Assembly (NCBI GenBank): GCA_902796775.1
Contig: CADBQK010000117.1
Location: forward strand, 1-20,331
Direction: 5' to 3'
DNA length: 20,331 bases
Source of the DNA: an uncultured Lachnospiraceae bacterium
GTDB taxonomy: Bacteria > Bacillota_A > Clostridia > Lachnospirales > Lachnospiraceae
Part shown: piece by piece, positions 1-6,450 of the stretch
How the letters are laid out: every line of letters begins with the position of its first letter
How positions within the stretch are numbered: position 1 is the first letter of the stretch
Notes under the pieces: model-generated
Seen by the model: only the letters and a program-made list of their open reading frames with translations
Databases searched by the model: none
What the model was told of the DNA's origin: nothing
Made by a program: the position numbers and the translations under genes

Positions 1-1229
1 AAATAGTCCTGCGGGGTTTCAGCACGGCGGATGAGCTCAGTGCTCCCGTCTTCTTTCAGCAGGACCTCGGCCGAACGGAGCTTGCCATTGTAGTTATAGC
101 CCATGGAATACCCGTGCGCACCTGAATCATGGATGATCAGATAATCTCCGATATCGATTTTCGGCAGCATGCGGTCTATCGCAAATTTATCGCTGTTTTC
201 ACAAAGCCCGCCAGTCACATCATACTGATGATCGCAGGGTGCATCTTCTTTCCCTGCAACCGTGATATGGTGATAGGCACCATATATGGCCGGGCGCATC
301 AGATTTGCGGCACAGGCATCGACACCAATATACTCTTTGTAGATGTGCTTTTCATGGATTGCTGTCGTGATGAGATGACCGTATGGAGCCAGCATAAACC
401 GCCCCATCTCCGTAAAAACAGCTACATCACCCATACCTGCGGGAACCAGGATCTCATCATAGACCTTGTGGACCCCTTCCCCGATCACTTCTATATCATT
501 CGCTTTTTCATCCGGCCTGTAGGGAATCCCTACTCCGCCTGAAAGATTGATGAAGCGGATATCCGCGCCGGTTTCTGCATGCAGGTCTGCTGCAATCTGA
601 AAGAGGATACCGGCCAGTGTCGGATAATATTCATTCGTCTTCGTATTGCTTGCCAGAAATGCATGCAGACCGAAATGTTTCACGCCTTTTGACATCAGAT
701 AGCGAAAACCCTCTGTCAGCTGCTCTCTGGTAAAGCCGTATTTCGCCTCTCCCGGATCGTCCATAATGGAATTGGCAATGGCAAATTTGCCTCCCGAATT
801 GAAGCGGCAGCTCACGGTTTCCGGGAATGCACCCACATGCTCTTCAAAATACTTCAGGTGGGTCAGATCATCAAAGTTGATGTATACTCCCAGATCTTTT
901 GCATAAGCAAATTCTTCGAAGGGCGTATCATTGGAGGAAAACATGACATCCGGACCGGAAAACCCGCAGGCCTTTGCCAGCATCAGTTCCACCTTTGTGG
1001 CGCAATCCAGCCCGCAGCCCTCCTCCTTCAGGATCTTAAGGATCGCCGGATTCGGCGTTGCCTTCACGGCAAAATACTCTTTAAACCCCGGATTCCAGGC
1101 AAAAGCACGATGTACCCTGCGGGCATTTTCACGGATGCCTTTTTCATCATACAAATGGAACGGTGTGGGGTATTTCTTCACCATTTCATCCAATTGTTCT
1201 TTTGTTACAAATGGCCGTTTTTCTGCCAT
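1..1229 (-). CDS. lysA: Diaminopimelate decarboxylase (partial, C-terminus outside window)
   Basis: PLP-dependent enzyme that decarboxylates meso-diaminopimelate to L-lysine, the last step of lysine synthesis in the cytoplasm. I translated it from the minus strand. The start ATG at 1229 gives MAEKRPFVTKEQ and lies about 10 nt after an AAAGGA ribosome binding site. The PLP lysine is in YFAVKATPNP (about residue 56). GGVGIPYRP (about 231-239) matches the glycine-rich phosphate loop. TEMGRFMLAPYG stands where EPGR is usual, and DACAANLMRPAIYGAYH and GGLCENSDKFA match the C-terminal barrel motifs. The usual HIGS segment is replaced by HAFLASNT (about 189-196), which marks a divergent clade. The frame is still open at base 1 after about 409 codons, so perhaps 10-20 residues are missing. 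It lies 178 nt downstream of ilvE, with no clear promoter of its own, so the two are probably cotranscribed. Confidence 0.93.
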   Translation of the reverse strand, partial: MAEKRPFVTKEQLDEMVKKYPTPFHLYDEKGIRENARRVHRAFAWNPGFKEYFAVKATPNPAILKILKEEGCGLDCATKVELMLAKACGFSGPDVMFSSNDTPFEEFAYAKDLGVYINFDDLTHLKYFEEHVGAFPETVSCRFNSGGKFAIANSIMDDPGEAKYGFTREQLTEGFRYLMSKGVKHFGLHAFLASNTKTNEYYPTLAGILFQIAADLHAETGADIRFINLSGGVGIPYRPDEKANDIEVIGEGVHKVYDEILVPAGMGDVAVFTEMGRFMLAPYGHLITTAIHEKHIYKEYIGVDACAANLMRPAIYGAYHHITVAGKEDAPCDHQYDVTGGLCENSDKFAIDRMLPKIDIGDYLIIHDSGAHGYSMGYNYNGKLRSAEVLLKEDGSTELIRRAETPQDY

Positions 1230-1276
1230 CCCATCATCCCGTCCTTTCGATTTGAAAAGTAATCCATAAGCAAAGC

Positions 1277-1335
1277 GGCCATAACCACCTCAGGTCCCCG
1301 TCAGGGTTAACAGGATCCGCGGCTTGGTTATGGCC
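1277..1335 (-). repeat. Stem-loop in the ilvE-lysA gap (11-bp inverted repeat)
   Basis: GGCCATAACCA (1277-1287) and TGGTTATGGCC (1325-1335) are perfect inverted repeats separated by 37 nt. In the lysA-sense RNA the helix extends by a U-G and a G-C pair on the outside. After a 2-nt bulge, CC/GG extends it on the inside, and the loop can form a small CCC/GGG hairpin. No T-run follows, so it is not a standard terminator. It sits between the ilvE stop and the lysA ribosome binding site. It could tune lysA expression, stabilise the mRNA, or be a dispersed repeat. I do not recognise it as a lysine riboswitch or T-box. Confidence 0.5.
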
Positions 1336-1407
1336 ACACATCAGTCAGGTCAAAAAAGCGAAGCACAAAACCGCAGTCTCCTGCCTCCCGATCATATACC
1401 TGGCTGT

Positions 1408-2436
1408 TTACAGCTTGATCTCGTGGATCCAGCCCTGCGGAGCATCCATCAGACCATACTGCATACCGGTCAGAACATCGTACAGCTTCTGGGTGACAGG
1501 CCCGAAATGATCCATACCGCTCGGGAACTCGACGATCTCATCCTTTGCCACAACTCTGCCAACCGGGCAGATGACAGCTGCGGTACCGCAGATGCCGCAC
1601 TCTGCAAAATCCTTCAGCTCGTCAAAACGAACAGGTCTTTCGGAAACTTTCATACCGAGCTCATGCTCTGCGACGTACATCAGGGAACGTCTGGTTACGG
1701 AGGGAAGGATCGAGTCTGAATGAGGTGTGACGACCTCGCCGTCCTTAGTAACAAACAGGAAATTCGCACCACCGGTCTCCTCGACATAGGTCCTTGTTGC
1801 AGGATCCAGGAACATATTTTCATCAAAACCATTTGAATGAGCTGATACATTCGCATGCAGACTCATGGCATAATTCAGGCCGGCCTTGATAAATCCGGTG
1901 CCTCTCGGTGCAGCACGGTCAAAATCGCTCACACAGAGTGTGATCGGCTTGACGCCATCCTTGAAATAAGGGCCGACAGGTGTACAGAAAAGACGGAACT
2001 GGTACTCCTCGGCAGGCTTCACGCCGATAACCGGGCTGGAAGCAAACATATAGGGACGCAGATACAGTGTCGCGCCGGTCCCGTAAGGAGGAACCCAGTC
2101 TGCATTCGCCCTTACGACTTTCTCTACAGCATCGATAAATCTATCTTCCGGGAAAGGCGGCATTTCCATGCGTTTTGCGGAATCGACCATGCGGGAAGCA
2201 TTCAGATCAGGACGGAAAGTTACGATCCTGCCGTCTGCTGTCGTATATGCCTTAAGACCTTCAAAGATCTCCTGACAGTACTGCAGTATACCTGCACACT
2301 CATTCAGAGTGACGTTCGGGTCATCCGTCATGCGTCCTTCATCCCATTTGCCACCCTTGAAATCAGATACATAACGCTGTGACGTTGTAAAATAGCCAAA
2401 ACCCAGATGTTCCCAGTTTAGATTCTGTTTTTCCAT
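1408..2436 (-). CDS. ilvE: Branched-chain amino acid aminotransferase
   Basis: Class IV PLP aminotransferase, 342 aa. It interconverts leucine, isoleucine and valine with their 2-oxo acids using glutamate/2-oxoglutarate in the cytoplasm. EIFEGLKAY (about 56-64) and LYLRPYMFASSP (about 124-135) match the substrate-pocket segments. The PLP lysine is K184 in GFIKAGLNYAMS, and YVEETGGANFLFV (about 218-230) is the E-E-x-G-x-x-N signature. Its length and N-terminal LGFGYFTTSQRYV fit the BCAT subgroup shared by many Firmicutes and eukaryotes rather than the E. coli type. The start ATG is preceded by GGAGAGGAG at about 10 nt. A near-consensus promoter lies just upstream, inside the gap after folA, so ilvE starts its own transcript, probably with lysA. 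Confidence 0.96.
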   Translation of the reverse strand: MEKQNLNWEHLGFGYFTTSQRYVSDFKGGKWDEGRMTDDPNVTLNECAGILQYCQEIFEGLKAYTTADGRIVTFRPDLNASRMVDSAKRMEMPPFPEDRFIDAVEKVVRANADWVPPYGTGATLYLRPYMFASSPVIGVKPAEEYQFRLFCTPVGPYFKDGVKPITLCVSDFDRAAPRGTGFIKAGLNYAMSLHANVSAHSNGFDENMFLDPATRTYVEETGGANFLFVTKDGEVVTPHSDSILPSVTRRSLMYVAEHELGMKVSERPVRFDELKDFAECGICGTAAVICPVGRVVAKDEIVEFPSGMDHFGPVTQKLYDVLTGMQYGLMDAPQGWIHEIKL

Positions 2437-2501
2437 CCCTTTAAACTCCTCTCCAACTCCTATGTCTATGTATAATTATGCAAACAAAAAATTTAAACTC
2501 T

Positions 2502-2530
2502 ATTATACCCATATGGCTGTCCAAAGTCAA
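2502..2530 (-). promoter_or_regulatory. Sigma-A type promoter for ilvE
   Basis: On the minus strand, TTGACT (2525-2530) and a perfect TATAAT (2502-2507) are spaced by exactly 17 nt. The predicted start is about 55-60 nt upstream of the ilvE ATG. The -35 box lies five bases beyond the folA stop codon, so ilvE is transcribed independently of the upstream cluster. Confidence 0.85.
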
Positions 2531-2534
2531 CCGC

Positions 2535-3056
2535 CTACTCAGCATCTCTATCTGCTTTCTCCCGCTCCTGCTTTCTCTTGTACAGCCGGAATTCGTAGGG
2601 CAGATCGAAATAAGTCCTCTCTCCGCTGTCGGCCGCGATATACCACTCCTGATCCGCATCCAGATCCGGGAACCAGGTATCCGCCTGATAAGTGTAATCC
2701 ATCCATGTGACATGGACCGTATCACAATAAGGAAGGAACTGGCGGTAAATACTCTCCCCGCCTATCACATAGATATCCTCCTGATCATAGGGTGCCAGGA
2801 AGGCCAGCGCTTCTTCCAGAGTATGGACGACTTCTGCACCCGGTACCGCATAATGGGTATCCGTTGTCAGGACTACATTTGTCCGGTTCTTCAGCGGACG
2901 GCCTCCCGGAAAACTCTCCAGCGTCTTCCTGCCCATCACGACGATTTTCCCTGTCGTCGTTTCCCGAAAAAACTTCATATCCTCCGGAATGCTGTTGAGG
3001 AGCTTGTTCTGATAGCCGATCCCCCAGCTGCGGTCGACTGCAACGATCATATTCAT
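2535..3056 (-). CDS. folA: Dihydrofolate reductase
   Basis: Reduces dihydrofolate to tetrahydrofolate with NADPH, regenerating the cofactor oxidised by the adjacent thymidylate synthase. I prefer the start at 3056 (MNMIVAVDRSWGIG, 173 aa) because GAGAGGGA lies about 10 nt upstream. The in-frame ATG at 3083 has a weak site and would add nine residues rich in acidic and basic side chains. Visible motifs are AVDRSWGIG, IPEDMKFF (catalytic Asp about residue 26), VVMGRKTLESFPGGRPL (NADPH-binding) and YVIGGESIYRQFLP. The position usually held by Trp just before the L/I-P-x-D motif is Asn here (LLNSIPED). The gene begins 36 nt after thyA ends, the classic thyA-folA pair. No terminator is visible before the ilvE promoter. 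Confidence 0.95.
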   Translation of the reverse strand: MNMIVAVDRSWGIGYQNKLLNSIPEDMKFFRETTTGKIVVMGRKTLESFPGGRPLKNRTNVVLTTDTHYAVPGAEVVHTLEEALAFLAPYDQEDIYVIGGESIYRQFLPYCDTVHVTWMDYTYQADTWFPDLDADQEWYIAADSGERTYFDLPYEFRLYKRKQEREKADRDAE

Positions 3057-3092
3057 ATCTGTTCTGTCCCTCTCTTCTTCCATCTCTAATCT

Positions 3093-4067
3093 CTATATAG
3101 CGATCTCGATCTTCTCATCGAAGGGATTGTACTGGTATCCCTCTACCCGGAAGGAATTTTTTGTAAAATCGTAGAAATCTTTTACATCTGTGTCGATGAC
3201 CAGGCGCGGTGCTTCATATTCCGGCTGCTGACACAGCTTTTCCAGGATCGGAATGTGCCTGGTATAAGCGTGACAATTTGCGATCGTATGCAAAAGTTCG
3301 CCGGGCTCGAATCCATAAGCGCTGCAAAAAGCATAAACCAGCAGCGCAGCCTGGACGACATTCCAGTTATTAGCCGCCAGCATATCCTGTGAACGTTGAT
3401 TCAGTACGGCATTGAGTTTCCTTCCCGTCACGACAAAAGTCATACTGTAGGCACAGGGATGCAAAGCCATTTCACTCAAATCTTCCATACAGTACATATT
3501 TGTCATGATCCTCCTGGATGCCGGTGTCGCATTCAGATCGTAGATCACCCGGTCTGTCTGGTCCATCCAGATCCGCCCGTCATGGAGATTCTTTACTGCA
3601 TGTGCTTTCTGAAGCTCGCTGCGGCTGCGGATATAGTCAGAGCAATCCGGACCTTCATAGGAAAAAGCTGGAATCTCATCCATGTGAAAGATTTCTTTTG
3701 CTTTCTCCTCACGGATATCGAGAAAACCGTTCTTCTTTCCCATCTGGTATCCGTAAGCCTTTCCGATAAAGCCGTCTGCATCTGCCCACTCATCCCAGAC
3801 TGTTGAATTCAGATCATGGATATTGTTGGATTTTCTCTGCCAGATCCAAAGGACCTCATCCCAGGCAGATTTCCAGAAAGTACGCCTGAGGGTCATAATT
3901 GGAAACTCCCCGGCCAGATCATAGCGGTTGGTCACACCAAAAACAGCCCGCGTATGTGCCGGAGTCCCGTCCGGCCAGTGAGGACGTACCTCCATCCCCT
4001 CATCTGACACTCCATTTGTAAGGATATTGGCAACCGTCTCTTTAAACAGCTTATCCGCATAACTCAT
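3093..4067 (-). CDS. thyA: Thymidylate synthase (ThyA type)
   Basis: Converts dUMP to dTMP using methylene-tetrahydrofolate, producing dihydrofolate for the next gene's product. The ATG at 4067 (324 aa) follows GGGAGG at 7 nt. A GTG one codon upstream is less likely. The nucleophile is C205 in LHPCAYSMTF. QRSQDM (about 224-229) binds phosphate, N236 corresponds to the dUMP-binding Asn, and H266/Y268 in NCHAYTRH match the H-x-Y motif. IGKAYGYQMG (about 101-110) matches the conserved Tyr loop. The residue after the catalytic Cys is Ala rather than the His of E. coli. The region at about 111-170 is longer than in E. coli ThyA. Both fit a divergent ThyA subfamily with PCAY-type sites. It sits 20 nt after thiN. 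Confidence 0.94.
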   Translation of the reverse strand: MSYADKLFKETVANILTNGVSDEGMEVRPHWPDGTPAHTRAVFGVTNRYDLAGEFPIMTLRRTFWKSAWDEVLWIWQRKSNNIHDLNSTVWDEWADADGFIGKAYGYQMGKKNGFLDIREEKAKEIFHMDEIPAFSYEGPDCSDYIRSRSELQKAHAVKNLHDGRIWMDQTDRVIYDLNATPASRRIMTNMYCMEDLSEMALHPCAYSMTFVVTGRKLNAVLNQRSQDMLAANNWNVVQAALLVYAFCSAYGFEPGELLHTIANCHAYTRHIPILEKLCQQPEYEAPRLVIDTDVKDFYDFTKNSFRVEGYQYNPFDEKIEIAI

Positions 4068-4087
4068 CACTCTACCTCCCAGTTCAA

Positions 4088-4798
4088 TCAGTCTCTGGCT
4101 TCGATGAGGAATGCCTGACCCTCACCAATATCGATCGTGCACTGATCTGCAGTTACCTCGTTGCTGACGCACCGGGTCTCTCCCAGAATTACCTCCAGAT
4201 CCTGCGCTTCATACTTAAAACCTTTCAGTGTCACCCTCTGCAGTTTTTCCGTAAGGGGGACCAGAGAAAGAAAATCTCCAAAGAGCTCTGATTTTTTCAG
4301 CTCGATCCTGCCTTCGATCAGACGGATCCTGTTATGCGTATCTACCAGAATGCCCTCCATTCCGGCCTTTTTGATATAGCTGAGAAGCTGTATATTGGCA
4401 AGGGAATGATCCATCCGGCTTCCCACGGCTCCCAGCAGCCAGATCTGCGGAATAACCCCGCTGCGGCCCGATTCTCCCTGAAGCAGATCGATTGCAAGTT
4501 TTACTGCGATATCCGTATCCGTATAATCCTTCTCCGGGATGAAGCGGTGTACTGTGATCTGCTCCTGGTGCAGGTATTTTTCCAGGATGAAAGGATCGAT
4601 CGTATCAAAATCACCTACCAGATGATCAAAATAGAGCGGCACCCGGCTGTCTTCTTCCACCTGCCGTGCCTTTATCCTGTCCCAGAAAGCCAGAGCTCCG
4701 TCTACTACAATAATATGGTTAAACTTCTCTTTACATAAAAAGCTGAGGGCAAAATCGTCATCTATTTTGCCCCCCGTAATAATCAGTATTTTAGTCAT
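4088..4798 (-). CDS. thiN: Thiamine pyrophosphokinase
   Basis: Transfers pyrophosphate from ATP to thiamine, giving thiamine diphosphate, the cofactor of transketolase and pyruvate-processing enzymes. At 236 aa it has family length. Motifs are IITGG at the N-terminus, VGDFDT (61-66), the acidic metal/ATP motif EKDYTDTD (89-96) and GAVGSRMDHSLAN (123-135). The C-terminal half is the beta-rich thiamine-binding domain. Its place after rsgA-rpe is the usual Firmicutes order. The ribosome binding site GAGGG lies close before the ATG. The 59-nt gap to rpe holds the 10-bp palindrome GCTATATAGC (4825-4834) but no clear promoter or terminator. Confidence 0.95.
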   Translation of the reverse strand: MTKILIITGGKIDDDFALSFLCKEKFNHIIVVDGALAFWDRIKARQVEEDSRVPLYFDHLVGDFDTIDPFILEKYLHQEQITVHRFIPEKDYTDTDIAVKLAIDLLQGESGRSGVIPQIWLLGAVGSRMDHSLANIQLLSYIKKAGMEGILVDTHNRIRLIEGRIELKKSELFGDFLSLVPLTEKLQRVTLKGFKYEAQDLEVILGETRCVSNEVTADQCTIDIGEGQAFLIEARD

Positions 4799-4857
4799 TT
4801 TACCCTCGACCTGATATCTGAACTGCTATATAGCTGATGTGACAGAGCACCTGAGTC

Positions 4858-5520
4858 TTAGTATCTTTCCATGATGTCCAGGAATCCTTTTACATTTGAC
4901 GGGATATCTCCGCCGAATATCTTAGATCCGGAGACAAAAACATCTGCCCCTGCTTCGATCAGAGAGGCAAGATTTCCTGTATCGACACCACCATCTACTT
5001 CGATCCGGGTGTCCAGCCCTCTGGCCTTGACCATTTCCCTGATGCGGCTGACTTTATCAAGAGCACCGGGTATAAAAGCCTGGCCTCCAAAGCCCGGATT
5101 CACACTCATAACCAGCACCATCTCGACATCATCGAGGATATATTCCAGTACCGCGGGCGAAGTTGCAGGATTGAGCGCAACCCCGGCTTTTTTCCCAAAA
5201 CTGTGGATCAGCTGCACAGTCCGGTGCAGGTGTGTGCATGCCTCTGCATGTACGGTAATGATATCCGCTCCTGATTTTGCGAAATCCGGAATCAGCAGAT
5301 CCGGATGCTCAATCATCAGATGAACATCAAAAGGCAGAGCGGTACAATCACGCACGCAGCGCATGACCGGGGCTCCGTAACTGAGATTCGGCACAAATGA
5401 TCCATCCATCACATCAATATGGATCCAGTGCGCACCAGCCCGGTCCACTTCCCGGATCTGCTCGCCGAGTTTCGAAAAATCTGCTGATAATATAGAGGGT
5501 GCAAGCAAAAGTTTTTTCAT
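4858..5520 (-). CDS. rpe: Ribulose-phosphate 3-epimerase
   Basis: Interconverts D-ribulose 5-phosphate and D-xylulose 5-phosphate in the pentose phosphate pathway. It is 220 aa, a complete TIM barrel. Visible residues are S10 in [10 protein letters not shown], the metal ligands H34 and D36 in [13 protein letters not shown]67 in DVHLMI, the NPGFGGQ loop (141-147) and the catalytic D176 in EVDGGV. The start is set by AGAAGGAG about 10 nt upstream. That site lies inside the last codons of rsgA, and the two genes are only 3 nt apart, so they are surely on one transcript. Confidence 0.97.
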   Translation of the reverse strand: MKKLLLAPSILSADFSKLGEQIREVDRAGAHWIHIDVMDGSFVPNLSYGAPVMRCVRDCTALPFDVHLMIEHPDLLIPDFAKSGADIITVHAEACTHLHRTVQLIHSFGKKAGVALNPATSPAVLEYILDDVEMVLVMSVNPGFGGQAFIPGALDKVSRIREMVKARGLDTRIEVDGGVDTGNLASLIEAGADVFVSGSKIFGGDIPSNVKGFLDIMERY

Positions 5521-5523
5521 AGA

Positions 5524-6450
5524 TCAATAACTCCTTCTGGATGCCAGTTCCTCAAAAATTAGCCGGTAATTCTCATACCGGATCCTGCTGATCTCCCCTT
5601 CCTCCACCTTTTCCTTCACCTTGCAACCAGGCTCGGAAAGATGATTGCATCCTGCAAATCGGCAGGCATTTATATACGGTTCAAACTCCGGATACAGATA
5701 TTTCAGGTCTTCCTTTTCCAGATCCTCAATATAGATTGTGGAAAAACCGGGTGTATCCATCAGATAGGTATCTGCCCCGATTGCAAACATCTCTGTGTGA
5801 CGTGTTGTATGCCGGCCACGTCCAATCTTCTCACTGATGCTGCCGGTCTGCATCGCCGCATCCGGATACAGTGTATTGGTGAGAGACGATTTCCCGACAC
5901 CGGAAGGACCTGCAATGATCGTTGTCCTGCCGGCCAGAGCCTCACGGACAGCATCCAGACCCCTGCCCTGCTTTACAGAGCAGTTCAGCACCCGGCAGCC
6001 GCTCCCTGCATAGATCCTGCAGATCTGTTTCATATCTTCCTCGCTGACCAGATCTGCTTTGTTAAAACAGATAATGGTCTCCACCCCCTGCTGCTGCATC
6101 AGGATCAGAAAGCGGTCCAGCAGATTAAAGTTCGGCGCAGGATGGCCTGCTGCAAAAATAATCATGGCCTGGTCGACATTCGCCGCCGCAGGCCTGATAA
6201 TTGTGTTCACACGGGGAAGGATCTCGCTGATACTCCCCTCCATGTCTCCTATATCGGTAATATCCATCAGGACATTGTCTCCGGGCAGCGGCTTTATTTT
6301 CCTCTTGCGGAAAATCCCCCGTGCCCGGCATGCAAACAGCCCTCGTCCGGGCACATGGACATAATAGATACCGCCGACTCCCCGGATGATTTTTCCGGAA
6401 AGCCCGGTGCCCGGGTCCTTTACTGCCTCAGACCCATTCCTGTCATTCAT
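5524..6450 (-). CDS. rsgA: Ribosome small-subunit GTPase RsgA
   Basis: Circularly permuted GTPase that checks late 30S subunit maturation. The start at 6450 (308 aa) overlaps the prkC stop by 8 nt. No Shine-Dalgarno is visible, so translation probably depends on coupling to prkC. An in-frame ATG at 6507 would add 19 residues unlike the family. An N-terminal OB-fold (about 18-80) precedes the G domain in permuted order: NKAD (G4, 130-133), GPSGVGKSS (G1, 181-189) and DTPGF (G3, 232-236). A C-terminal zinc knuckle has C263, C268, H270 and C276. RsgA is a known phosphorylation target of PASTA kinases in some Firmicutes, which fits its place next to prkC. Confidence 0.95.
   Translation of the reverse strand: MNDRNGSEAVKDPGTGLSGKIIRGVGGIYYVHVPGRGLFACRARGIFRKRKIKPLPGDNVLMDITDIGDMEGSISEILPRVNTIIRPAAANVDQAMIIFAAGHPAPNFNLLDRFLILMQQQGVETIICFNKADLVSEEDMKQICRIYAGSGCRVLNCSVKQGRGLDAVREALAGRTTIIAGPSGVGKSSLTNTLYPDAAMQTGSISEKIGRGRHTTRHTEMFAIGADTYLMDTPGFSTIYIEDLEKEDLKYLYPEFEPYINACRFAGCNHLSEPGCKVKEKVEEGEISRIRYENYRLIFEELASRRSY

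Noticed and set aside
1367..1384. Possible terminator just after ilvE
   Set aside because: Only a 4-bp stem with a GAGA loop and four T residues follow, too weak to call.
3057..3083. Upstream start for folA at 3083
   Set aside because: The extra nine residues are not family-like, and the best ribosome binding site GAGAGGGA directs the start at 3056.
4825..4834. Palindrome GCTATATAGC between rpe and thiN
   Set aside because: Ten-base palindromes are expected by chance in a window of this size, and no promoter element accompanies it.
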